Of a stretch of 64,000 bases of DNA, positions 1 to 6,674 are shown one piece after another. The notes beneath the pieces are model-generated. The model had not been told where the DNA came from. It worked only from the letters and a program-made list of their open reading frames with translations, and made no database searches. The stretch spans positions 1 through 64,000 of the IMG/VR virus record IMGVR_UViG_3300024258_001044, one strand, 5' to 3'. Made by a program: the position numbers and the translations under genes. Position 1 is the first letter of the stretch; every line of letters starts with the position of its first letter. The stretch comes from a virus.

Positions 1-320
1 TCAAGGATATTAACCCTGATCCCGTGACGATAAATATCTTCTGGATCAATCTTGAAGCCGACATCATCAGCTACAAGCCTATCACCGATTAGGTAACCAA
101 CTGTCGAAGAGTGAGACTCTTCCCAATCCATGTCCGGTTCTGCTGACTCAATGACCTTGACACCTCTTGCTCCCACAAGTTCAAAGCTATACCAGCCGAA
201 CTCATTAGGGCGTCGTCCCTTGATTCTGAATGTTCTATCATTAGCATAGACAGTATTACCACCAATCCATGGTGCGACAATAGTTTCATTGTCCTCTGCC
301 AATAGGTCTTGCCAACTCAT
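1..320 (-). CDS. Unknown protein, C-terminus cut off by window edge
   Basis: An open frame starts at the ATG at 318-320 (MSWQDLLAEDNETIVAPW...) and runs off the left edge after about 106 codons. The visible part is acidic, with no membrane segment and no motif I recognise. It follows the 91-residue gene with a 1-base gap, so it is probably the next gene of the operon driven from about 1300. Function unknown. Confidence 0.7.
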   Translation of the reverse strand, partial: MSWQDLLAEDNETIVAPWIGGNTVYANDRTFRIKGRRPNEFGWYSFELVGARGVKVIESAEPDMDWEESHSSTVGYLIGDRLVADDVGFKIDPEDIYRHGIRVNIL

Positions 321-321
321 A

Positions 322-597
322 TCACGCCAACTCATCGAGGTATTTGTCAAAAATATCACAGCCGCTACTCGGCCACCGTGACAGTCTTCCATCCTTATCT
401 ACAAGAGCGATGTTGTCTCCGAACATCACATGGTCAATCTCAAGCTCGCCTCGCTTATGAAGAACACGAGCAGCGTATAGCATAGTGATGGTGGACACGT
501 CAATGATATTGGTTCCGCTATCTATTTCCTTACGAATAAAGTCCATTGCGTCAGCATCAGAGACAGCCGTAGCGTCATCGTTCCATCGAATGATCAT
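322..597 (-). CDS. Small acidic protein of unknown function
   Basis: 91 residues, soluble, rich in Asp and Ile, with no recognisable domain. Its start overlaps the stop of the 2H phosphoesterase gene by an ATGA junction (594-597), so the two are probably translationally coupled. Family not recognised. Confidence 0.7.
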   Translation of the reverse strand: MIIRWNDDATAVSDADAMDFIRKEIDSGTNIIDVSTITMLYAARVLHKRGELEIDHVMFGDNIALVDKDGRLSRWPSSGCDIFDKYLDELA

Positions 598-992
598 TCT
601 GTACCTGCAATCCTACCAATGGTAAGATGAAAAGGGTGGACATCAATTAATTCTCCGCCGATTACCTCAACAGGTTGGGTCGAAAAATCAAGTGACGTTC
701 TGATATCTTCAAGCCAAGGGCTGACTATCCGGAACCAATAGTGAGTAGCATTGTTCTGAATGTACTCAGGGTTGTATGAGAACTCAACAATCTCTCCGTG
801 ATACCCTTTCGACAAAGGTTTTTGCCTGACTTCTTCAGGGCGAATCACAGAGATATGGCAGCCGGCCCGTTGCCTGATAAGGATGATCCCTTTCTTCCTC
901 AGCAATGATCGGTATAGTCGAGCAATATCTTCATCTACACTAAGGTACATAAAGTTAGGTTCAACTACGATCTTTCCCGTTGCCTTAATCAT
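594..992 (-). CDS. 2H phosphoesterase superfamily protein (LigT/Acb1-like)
   Basis: 132 residues. Two H-x-(S/T) motifs are visible: CHISV at 45-49 (His46, Ser48) and FHLTIG at 121-126 (His122, Thr124). This spacing is the signature of 2H phosphoesterases, which act on 2',3'-cyclic phosphate or 2'-5' phosphodiester bonds in RNA. In phages the same fold is used by Acb1 proteins, which degrade the cyclic nucleotides of CBASS defence. Whether the substrate here is RNA ends or a signalling nucleotide cannot be decided from the sequence. It overlaps the 81-residue gene upstream by 8 bases and the next gene by ATGA. Confidence 0.65.
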   Translation of the reverse strand: MIKATGKIVVEPNFMYLSVDEDIARLYRSLLRKKGIILIRQRAGCHISVIRPEEVRQKPLSKGYHGEIVEFSYNPEYIQNNATHYWFRIVSPWLEDIRTSLDFSTQPVEVIGGELIDVHPFHLTIGRIAGTE

Positions 993-1230
993 TTTTAATT
1001 GGTGGGATACCTTCTTCGAGGATATCTTCCGGACTTTTGTTCCCCGTATCTATTGAGACCTGTTGAATTGTGTCTCCACTAATGTGGAAAGCAACCAGGA
1101 TATCTTCTCCACCCTGATTATTCATCAGACCTTCTGGCTTGACAAGTTCTCCAAAGAAAAAGAATTTGCCACCTGATTCTCTAACGATCATTCGTCCAAG
1201 AAGATCAATGGAAAGAAGGGTTGTACTCAT
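985..1230 (-). CDS. Unknown 81-residue protein, first gene of its operon
   Basis: The ATG at 1230 lies about 60 bases downstream of the promoter-like copy at 1293-1325, making this the first gene of the unit running off the left edge. The protein is soluble with an acidic C-terminus (ILEEGIPPIKND). No family recognised. Confidence 0.7.
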   Translation of the reverse strand: MSTTLLSIDLLGRMIVRESGGKFFFFGELVKPEGLMNNQGGEDILVAFHISGDTIQQVSIDTGNKSPEDILEEGIPPIKND

Positions 1231-1292
1231 GTCCAGCTTGTCCTCATCTATAGTACACGACGTTAAAGGAGTATAAAAACCTATACACTATG

Positions 1293-1325
1293 CTATAACA
1301 TCTTGTGAGTTTCTTAGAAAACTTC
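1293..1325 (-). promoter_or_regulatory. Phage promoter copy 1
   Basis: On the minus strand it reads TTTTCTAAGAAAC, then TCACAAGATGTTATAG. It shares the TTTTCTA block, about 16 bases of spacer and the GTTATAG block with 12 other intergenic copies. It precedes the genes starting at 1230. Confidence 0.7.
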
Positions 1326-1327
1326 TC

Positions 1328-1993
1328 TCAAAGCTCTACGAGAACCGCTGTGCAATTATCGGTACTGCCCCTGGCAATAGCGTCATGACACAGATGTTCT
1401 GCCGGATTCCACCCTTCCTTCAGCGCCTTATCAATCTCTTTAACCATCAGATAATTGAGGGAGATTTTGCGATACGGATTCTCAGGATCTCTCTTGCTGT
1501 AAGCTCCAGAGACTCCATCAGATACCAGAAGAACACAGTCTCCCTTCTCGAATTTGACAACATCAATATCGATGCGTGTAGCAGACCCAAGACAACTCGT
1601 CAATCCTCCGCTAAGGACAGCGTGATCAACGGTAAGCTGAAGAACCTCTTTGTTCTTGTTGATAAAGTAGATTCTCGAATCTCCAATGTGAGCAAGACTA
1701 ATGAATCTTTTCTCTTCATCAACATGAACCGCGATTAGGGTCGAGCCTCTGTTGTCATCTGACAACTCGCAGTCTTTGTTAGCAAGCCTGACGGCCTCAA
1801 GCATCAACTGACATGGAGTTCCCTTTTCATTGAAATTAATAGCACTAAGTCTATCTATTCCTGCCTCTGCTGCAAGCTCTCCGTTGGCATGACCACCCAT
1901 CCCATCACAAACTGCGACGAGATTATTCTTGACAAGATATCTATCCTGCTGGTAGTCTCTCTTTCCTTGTTCGGAATGTGCATATACCTTCAT
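1328..1993 (-). CDS. PP2C-family protein serine/threonine phosphatase
   Basis: 221 residues, about the minimal size of a bacterial PP2C. The metal-binding and core motifs are all present: QQDRY near 15, DGMGGHANGE near 30-39, GSTLIAV, IGDSRIY, VSDGVS and a C-terminal GSTDNC. It should therefore be active, removing phosphate from Ser/Thr proteins with Mn/Mg. It lacks any membrane or sensor domain. Candidate partners in this window are the kinase at 17466-18620 and the J-domain kinase at 38068-39069. The start at 1993 follows GGAGCAAGAAG. Confidence 0.92.
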   Translation of the reverse strand: MKVYAHSEQGKRDYQQDRYLVKNNLVAVCDGMGGHANGELAAEAGIDRLSAINFNEKGTPCQLMLEAVRLANKDCELSDDNRGSTLIAVHVDEEKRFISLAHIGDSRIYFINKNKEVLQLTVDHAVLSGGLTSCLGSATRIDIDVVKFEKGDCVLLVSDGVSGAYSKRDPENPYRKISLNYLMVKEIDKALKEGWNPAEHLCHDAIARGSTDNCTAVLVEL

Positions 1994-2197
1994 CTTCTTG
2001 CTCCTAAAAATGGTGTGGATGTTACGCTTCTAATCAGCTCACTAACGATGCCACGTCACCGATACAATGCTACGCTCCGTTAAGAAAAGAGCAGGAGCCT
2101 TAGACTCTCTCTTTATGTTCGATTGGACTACGGAGTATGGCTTCTGCAATGCAGACATGCTTGTATGACACGTTGAAGGAGTCCCTCGAACAGTTCT

Positions 2198-2335
2198 TTA
2201 TTCTTCTTTTTTCTCTTTACATTTCGGACATTCTTTTGGTAGGCTCACACCTCTGGTGCTTTGCCAATGGCCGCACTTACTACACTTGTACGATGGCTCA
2301 CTGCAAGCTGGGCCATAAGGTCCTATCCATTTCAT
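2198..2335 (-). CDS. 45-residue zinc-ribbon protein
   Basis: Reads MKWIGPYGPACSEPSYKCSK and so on, with two CxxC knuckles (CSKC near 19 and CPKC near 38) and a Lys/Glu tail. The start overlaps the stop of the upstream zinc protein by ATGA (2332-2335). It is probably a small zinc-binding adaptor; function unknown. Confidence 0.7.
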   Translation of the reverse strand: MKWIGPYGPACSEPSYKCSKCGHWQSTRGVSLPKECPKCKEKKEE

Positions 2336-2529
2336 ATCAGATACCTTTTAGTAAACTCTTCATTTACCCGGTCATCAGTGTATGCATCGCCACCATAACG
2401 TAGCAGTTGTCTACACTCATCACACCACCTTGATTTGACGTTCAAAATCTTATGAGCGCCGAGCTTAACTGAGCCGTATTTTCGAACCATTTTGGTTTCG
2501 ATTTTGCAGTGTGGACAATACTTTTTCAC
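2332..2529 (-). CDS. Small zinc-binding protein
   Basis: I chose the GTG at 2529 because GGAG lies six bases upstream; a TTG ten codons earlier is possible. The 65-residue product carries CPHC at its start and CDEC in the middle, a split zinc ribbon, followed by a basic stretch. It is coupled to the following zinc-ribbon gene. Function unknown. Confidence 0.7.
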   Translation of the reverse strand: MKKYCPHCKIETKMVRKYGSVKLGAHKILNVKSRWCDECRQLLRYGGDAYTDDRVNEEFTKRYLI

Positions 2530-2632
2530 CTTGACTCCAAAAAAGTGGGGAGGCTTCAATTTCTGTTTGCTTACTAACGAGAGGTACTAATGTACTACTT
2601 CCCTCTCGCTTCCTTCGCCCATACTTTATCCA

Positions 2633-2706
2633 CCCACAGGACAGGATTCGAACCTGCGGCGACCGGGCGTATATACCCGCGCTCTACCAGACTGAGCTAC
2701 CTACGT
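2633..2706 (-). tRNA. tRNA-like RNA beside the Ro60 gene, anticodon unclear
   Basis: It has a good D arm (GCTC/GAGC around AGTCTGGTA) and a good T arm (GCAGG, loop TTCGAAT, CCTGT). The acceptor stem ACGTAGG/CCTGTGG has an A.G first pair and two wobbles, and no CCA is encoded. The anticodon stem CGGGT/GCCCG closes a six-base loop, ATATAC, instead of seven, so a normal anticodon cannot be assigned (ATA or TAT). It begins 15 bases after the stop of the Ro60-like gene. It could be a degenerate tRNA or a tRNA-mimicking Y RNA. Confidence 0.65.
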
Positions 2707-2720
2707 TTCCCCATAAATTT

Positions 2721-4601
2721 TTACGCCCAAGCCGGCTTAGCAAGAAGCTCTGTCTCCAAGATCGTATCAATCAAAGTCTTCCTTGGTGCTCTCGCACTAG
2801 AAGCTCCGATAGGCGCAGACTCAATCAAGTGAGTAAACACTCTCTGAACTGCGTAAGGATCCTGAAAAGTGTCCTCCTGAATCCTGACACATGGAATGCC
2901 AAGAGCAGTAGCCGTTGTATCGACACAGCGCCCCTGCCTTCTGCCTACCTCAATGAGAGCGAAGGAGACGGGGTTAATGCCAGAAGCTCTGACAACACTT
3001 GCGAAGTTACTACGGACACCACCAGATGCATGAGGGTCCTGATCTCCAACGAAAAGCATGATAGCATCTTCGTCAGCAGCAGGCTTTCTATTCGCCAGCG
3101 CAGAAACACCGGCAGCATAGTTAGTTCCACCGCTCGCACTGTGACCCATGAATGCCTGAGTAACTCCGGCACTCGACCTGTTTCTAATCCTAAGCTCTCT
3201 ACCTACAGTGTTGAAGATAGAAACATGGATCTTATCCAGTGGGAAGCCATGAATGAACATGGAAAGATACTGCTTCGCCTTCTCGATTGCTCCATCCATA
3301 GATGCAGACTTATCGACAATGACATAGAGACGAAGGTTAGCAACCTTCTCCTCCACTGCCTTCTGAACAGCAGCGTCAGCACCAGCCTTCAAGACATCAG
3401 CAGTCTCTCTGCTCTTGACATTACGAGCAATGTTCATTGCTCTCTGGTTTGTAGCATTAAGTGTGGCAGTCTCCCACCTCTGCTTAATAGCCGCAACCTT
3501 CAAGAGTCCAAGCTCTTCAAGAGTAGGAGTGAGAATGATTAGGTCAGCATCAGATAGACACCCGCCATCAATAGCCGCAGCCATAATCGCACGAGTAAGC
3601 CCAACTGTAGTCGTCCCAAGCAGACCAGTGATCCGCTTGAAGTTCGGCTTGTCAGACATAATCTTCTCGCAAATCTGACGCTCAGTAAGGTTCACCCAAG
3701 ACTCTGCCTCGGAAACCTCCACACCAATCATCATAGTACGGCGACCATCTTCTGACTGCTTCTGCTTCCACCTAAGAACCTTGAAGAAATCCTCAGTCTG
3801 AGGCTTGTATCCGACTCTCTTAGCGAGAGTCATGATCATCTTCCTCTGACCAGACTTGATAAGGCCGGCGAGCATACGAGGGTTATTCTCGCGGTAACGC
3901 AGCCACTTCTCAACAACCTTATTGTACCTTCCCATCGCAGGTCTACGAGTAGAGATACCGAAACCAAGCTCACGATTCATTGCAGCGATATCATCCTGAC
4001 GGAGAACATCACCAATACGGATCAGCAGCTTAGCATCAATGTCTTTACCCTTACTCCTGACGAGACACATGGCCTCACCAACATCACGGTAATCATCATC
4101 ATAGAATAGGATTTCTCCACCCTCTCTGATTGGGGCACCCATACGGTTCTGAACCATAGAGAATGCAGCAAGAACAACCTTGAGATCACGGTACTCCTGA
4201 TTCATAGACCAAGATGCCCAACGAGCTACAAACTCATTGTCCATGTCCCAAACATTAGCGACCTGCCTGTAAAGGAAAGATGCAACTTCCTTGTAGATTC
4301 CAGGCTTACGGTACTCACCGACGACACGACCGTTGCTACGGACGATACCATCTTCACCACGAATACCAATTCTGGTGCGGACACTCTTGGCCCCAACCTT
4401 ATCAAGCCTGTAGACAACATCCTGTCCTTCCTCACTCTTGTGAGTAACAGGATACCACTTTGTGCCCACAACGTTGCTATTGTCTGAAACAACAATGCCG
4501 GGACGGTTGTGGACCATGTGGTCTGTAGCTTTGATAAGAGCACTGATGATCGTCTCGGCTGGACCGAGAGACTCAACTCTTTCTGTATTTGTATTGGTCA
4601 T
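2721..4601 (-). CDS. Ro60/TROVE-like RNA-binding protein with vWA domain
   Basis: 626 residues. The N-terminal two thirds is helical and basic, as expected for the ring-shaped TROVE repeat domain. The C-terminal third is a von Willebrand A domain with a complete MIDAS: DKSAS at 430-434, a Thr in GGTNYAAG near 493, and an Asp in GDQD near 516. Ro60-type proteins bind misfolded RNAs and Y RNAs and act with exonucleases in RNA quality control; phage homologues are known. The ATG follows AGGAGGTCCAA. A tRNA-like gene follows directly and a tRNA-like cluster lies upstream in the same unit. Confidence 0.8.
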   Translation of the reverse strand: MTNTNTERVESLGPAETIISALIKATDHMVHNRPGIVVSDNSNVVGTKWYPVTHKSEEGQDVVYRLDKVGAKSVRTRIGIRGEDGIVRSNGRVVGEYRKPGIYKEVASFLYRQVANVWDMDNEFVARWASWSMNQEYRDLKVVLAAFSMVQNRMGAPIREGGEILFYDDDYRDVGEAMCLVRSKGKDIDAKLLIRIGDVLRQDDIAAMNRELGFGISTRRPAMGRYNKVVEKWLRYRENNPRMLAGLIKSGQRKMIMTLAKRVGYKPQTEDFFKVLRWKQKQSEDGRRTMMIGVEVSEAESWVNLTERQICEKIMSDKPNFKRITGLLGTTTVGLTRAIMAAAIDGGCLSDADLIILTPTLEELGLLKVAAIKQRWETATLNATNQRAMNIARNVKSRETADVLKAGADAAVQKAVEEKVANLRLYVIVDKSASMDGAIEKAKQYLSMFIHGFPLDKIHVSIFNTVGRELRIRNRSSAGVTQAFMGHSASGGTNYAAGVSALANRKPAADEDAIMLFVGDQDPHASGGVRSNFASVVRASGINPVSFALIEVGRRQGRCVDTTATALGIPCVRIQEDTFQDPYAVQRVFTHLIESAPIGASSARAPRKTLIDTILETELLAKPAWA

Positions 4602-4610
4602 TTGGACCTC

Positions 4611-4922
4611 CTATTCCTGTCGGAAAAACTCAAATTCCTTTCCGAGAGTATCAATTTCTGCAAGAAGAGACTCTTGCTCTTCCTTGCTAAGGGACGCAAA
4701 AACGTTTCCGATACAGGTGCCGCTCTGCGAGCTAAAAGATACCCTTAGCTCTCCATTAGCACCACTATTGGTCATCCAAAAAGATACTGTTCGTCCCTTG
4801 TTTGCGTAACCGTAAAAATTGCTAACCCGATAGATATATGCGTAGCAATATTCAAATGTATTGCAGGCATCCAATACGGGGTTTCCGTGAATGTTGTGAT
4901 ACTCTTTGAATTCACCAAGCAT
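4611..4922 (-). CDS. Unknown protein, paralogue of its neighbour
   Basis: 103 residues. The segment around VSFWMTNSG and GTCIGNVFASL matches VGIWMHDGS and KCLGSIYTRL of the neighbouring 94-residue protein at the same spacing, so the two arose by duplication. The start overlaps the neighbour's stop by one base (TAATG). No known domain. Confidence 0.75.
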   Translation of the reverse strand: MLGEFKEYHNIHGNPVLDACNTFEYCYAYIYRVSNFYGYANKGRTVSFWMTNSGANGELRVSFSSQSGTCIGNVFASLSKEEQESLLAEIDTLGKEFEFFRQE

Positions 4923-5206
4923 TAGCTGACTCCAAACAATGCGGCCATAGCATCATACTCTTCCATAAAAAGAATTCGCTCAATTGGCGCAAGACGAGTG
5001 TAGATTGAACCAAGACACTTAGCGGAACCTTCAATTATCGGAGAACCATCATGCATCCAAATGCCTACTGTTCCAGTAGAGTTACTGTAAAGGTAGAAGT
5101 CTGGAAAATGAGGATTATCAAAACCAAACCACTTGAAAATCTTTGACTCATCAAGGGTTGGGTGCCCATACTGTTTATGGCTACGCTTATCAGTACCGTC
5201 GTACAT
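4922..5206 (-). CDS. Unknown protein, paralogue of its neighbour
   Basis: 94 residues, first of the duplicated pair upstream of the Ro60 gene. The shared core is an aromatic-rich beta segment (FYLYSNSTGTVGIWMHDGS), then a conserved Cys-Leu/Ile-Gly and an acidic helix. No membrane segment. Function unknown. Confidence 0.75.
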   Translation of the reverse strand: MYDGTDKRSHKQYGHPTLDESKIFKWFGFDNPHFPDFYLYSNSTGTVGIWMHDGSPIIEGSAKCLGSIYTRLAPIERILFMEEYDAMAALFGVS

Positions 5207-5241
5207 ATCTGCCTCTTAGCAAAGGGTCTATACATAAATGA

Positions 5242-5282
5242 ATTGATCCTGCAAATCAGTTTGTGTGACTTGCAGGATCAAT
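5242..5282 (-). terminator. Long perfect hairpin between tRNA cluster and protein genes
   Basis: ATTGATCCTGCAA pairs perfectly with TTGCAGGATCAAT over 13 bases, continues past one mismatch for three more pairs, and closes a seven-base loop. There is no T-run, so it may be an RNase III processing site or an mRNA-stabilising structure rather than a terminator. Confidence 0.5.
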
Positions 5283-5308
5283 CTATTGTTTTGAGCGGAG
5301 TTATATGG

Positions 5309-5464
5309 TGCCGAAGGTTGGACTCGAACCAACATTTTTGCCCGAAGGCTGCTTGTAAGCTTGAAGTGTTGACCAATTATTTCTAACGGGTCGAGGTTTA
5401 AAGCTGGTGACTTTTTAAAGACAGTTCCATATACTGTTGCGTTTACCAATTACGCCACTTCGGC
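5309..5464 (-). tRNA. tRNA-Leu-type body with ~75-base insertion, anticodon loop reads AUG
   Basis: The acceptor GCCGAAG/CTTCGGC and its ACCA end are perfect, the D arm is GCGTAATTGGTAAACGC and the T arm is GTTGG/CCAAC with loop TTCGAGT. The body resembles bacterial tRNA-Leu. The anticodon stem ACAGT/ACTGT holds loop ATATGGA, giving ATG, not a Leu anticodon. Between it and the T arm lie about 85 bases instead of a 15-base variable arm, including CTTACAAGCA and a small GCC-TTCG-GGC hairpin. It may be an intron-containing or deliberately altered tRNA. Confidence 0.65.
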
Positions 5465-5618
5465 ATGTGCGTCACCCTATGATTATCTGGTGACTGGAGC
5501 ACTTTTCAACATTCAATGCATCAAACGGTTATTGAGCCTACGCAAAGATGTTCGCTTCATTTTACATCATGGAACACCATGATGAAAGGGCTCCCCGTCC
5601 GAGGGATCAATCTGTTTT

Positions 5619-5690
5619 GTTTGCAGCAGGGATCGAACCTGCAACCTTTAGATCTCAATTCTAATGCTCTACCAAGTGAGCTATGCTTGT
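5619..5690 (-). tRNA. tRNA-like RNA with mismatched acceptor, loop reads UGA
   Basis: The D arm (GCTC/GAGC), the anticodon arm TTAGA/TCTAA with loop ATTGAGA, and the T arm GCAGG/CCTGC with loop TTCGATC are all good. The acceptor strands ACAAGCA and TGCAAAC pair only at the three inner positions, and no CCA follows. Flanking sequences CAATCT/AGATTG and CCCCGTCC/GGACGGGG pair perfectly outside it, so the tRNA-like core sits in a longer stem. The short variable loop does not fit a Ser tRNA despite the TGA anticodon. Confidence 0.55.
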
Positions 5691-5770
5691 AAGATTGAAA
5701 TGATTGGACGGGGAAAATGGGAGCCGGCCCCGCGATTTAACGAGGGATCATCCGGCATAAAATGTAGTGA

Positions 5771-5859
5771 TGTTTCTGTCCGGCTTCGAACCGGCTTTTG
5801 TCCCGCAGAGGAAACGAACCTCTCTTCCCCTATTAGGGGTGCCATCCAGGCTCAGAAAC
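5771..5859 (-). tRNA. tRNA-like RNA with two T-arm-like hairpins
   Basis: The acceptor GTTTCTG/CAGAAAC is perfect. Inside are a short D-like arm (GCC-TGGAT-GGC), a CCCC/GGGG hairpin, an arm AGAGG/CCTCT with loop TTCGTTT, and a T arm GCCGG/CCGGA with loop TTCGAAG. The length of 89 bases would suit a class II tRNA, but no arm gives a clean anticodon loop. The end reads ATCA rather than ACCA. Confidence 0.5.
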
Positions 5860-5982
5860 ATATGTTATGTGGTGCCCTCAAGAGATTCGATACTCTAGTT
5901 CCGGTTTATTTGGCCGGCGTGTTAACTTGACACTATAAGGGCAGAAGGGGTATCTGTTCGAGGTACAAAGCTGGGTTTTTGT

Positions 5983-6056
5983 TGCAAGGAACGGGGATTG
6001 AACCCGCAGCCTTCGGATTAATAGTCCGATGATCTAACCAATTGATCTATCTATGC
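5983..6056 (-). tRNA. tRNA-like RNA, Asn-type anticodon AUU
   Basis: The anticodon arm TCGGA/TCCGA with loop CTATTAA is perfect and gives anticodon ATT; the Asn codon AAU would normally be read by GTT. The T arm GCGGG/CCCGT has loop TTCAATC. The acceptor GCATAGA/TCCTTGC has two central mismatches, and CAAAGCT/AGCTTTG pair outside it. An A at position 34 is unusual and would require deamination to inosine for wobble reading. Confidence 0.55.
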
Positions 6057-6101
6057 TTGTAAGCTTTGTGATGATGAACAGATAAACTAATTCTAAGTAT
6101 G

Positions 6102-6170
6102 GTCGAAAGGGTTGGACTTTAACCAACGACCGTCCCAGTAAGGGCCGCACCTTCTCCGTGCTGCCTTTCG
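6102..6170 (-). tRNA. Short tRNA-like RNA with perfect acceptor and CCA
   Basis: The acceptor CGAAAGG/CCTTTCG is followed by encoded ACCA (6099-6102), and the D arm GCAC/GTGC is good. The T arm GTTGG/CCAAC has loop TTAAAGT, in which the normally invariant C56 is A. Only 19 bases separate the D and T arms, four fewer than normal, so the anticodon arm is shortened (TTACTGG region) and the identity is unclear. Confidence 0.55.
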
Positions 6171-6196
6171 TTAATACTTATTTAAAATGTGTTCGG

Positions 6197-6330
6197 TGGG
6201 GCCGGCTGGATTTGCACCAACAATCTTCTACTTTTCAGGTAAACGAGTTACTATGCTTGTGAGTTTGCTGTGGGTTGCTCCACGTAAGGAGCGAGGCTTC
6301 AAACTGAATTGCGAATTTCTCCACAGCCCC
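6197..6330 (-). tRNA. Interrupted tRNA-Phe(GAA)-like gene, ~60-base insertion
   Basis: The anticodon arm TTTAC/GTAGA with loop CTGAAAA gives GAA (Phe). The T arm GTTGG/CCAGC has loop TGCAAAT (T55 changed to G). The 3' acceptor strand CGGCCCC pairs completely with GGGGCTG at 6324-6330, but about 80 bases separate that strand from the anticodon arm instead of about 20. The insertion includes a GCTCC/GGAGC hairpin and ends near the recurring CTCACAAGCATAG. It is the first element behind the promoter at 6430. Confidence 0.5.
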
Positions 6331-6429
6331 GGAATTTTTGGAAGGTATTAACTACCCTCGTGCTGTTGTTATACGAAGGTTTTTGTTGAAAGTCAAATGC
6401 GCTTCCGTTTTTTCTCCATCGATGGTAGA

Positions 6430-6460
6430 ATATAACGTCCTACAGGAAATTTAGAAAAAT
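6430..6460 (-). promoter_or_regulatory. Phage promoter copy 2, ahead of tRNA-like cluster
   Basis: On the minus strand it reads TTTTTCTAAATTT, spacer, GGACGTTATA. It belongs to the same family as the copy at 1293. It sits 100 bases upstream of the first tRNA-like element and probably drives the cluster plus the Ro60 operon. Confidence 0.65.
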
Positions 6461-6494
6461 TTGAAGTATCGCGCCGCAGAACCGAAGGAGCCCC

Positions 6495-6665
6495 TTATGG
6501 ACAGGGAAAACCAAATCCATGCATGACGATGTGCAGACAAGAGTGCGCGAATGCAAACACTCCTCCGCCGGCAGCGGTAAATCTGGTCAGAACAAAGTTG
6601 GAGTAGATAAGCTTACTCAAAGGATGAACCTTCTTGTGCTCGCACTCTTCATTACTCTTACACAT
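6495..6665 (-). CDS. 56-residue His/Cys-containing small protein
   Basis: The ATG at 6665 follows AGGAGAGAAAT, a strong ribosome-binding site. The product starts MCKSNEECEHKKVHPLSKL and has a hydrophobic Gly/Ala/Phe stretch in the middle, then HSCLHIV and a Cys-Pro end. It begins 10 bases after the radical SAM gene's stop and ends about 35 bases before the promoter at 6430-6460. Function unknown. Confidence 0.6.
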   Translation of the reverse strand: MCKSNEECEHKKVHPLSKLIYSNFVLTRFTAAGGGVFAFAHSCLHIVMHGFGFPCP

Positions 6666-6674
6666 ATTTCTCTC

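Noticed and set aside
2829-3542. 237-codon plus-strand frame
   Set aside because: Antisense to the Ro60-like gene; no ribosome-binding site or domain.
5309-5464. Full group I intron in the Leu-type tRNA
   Set aside because: The insertion is only about 75 bases and has no P7/S element, unlike the intron at 8684-9458.
6197-6330. tmRNA, because of the 5' GGGGCTG
   Set aside because: At 134 bases it is far too short for tmRNA, no tag-peptide frame is seen, and it contains a normal Phe-type anticodon arm.
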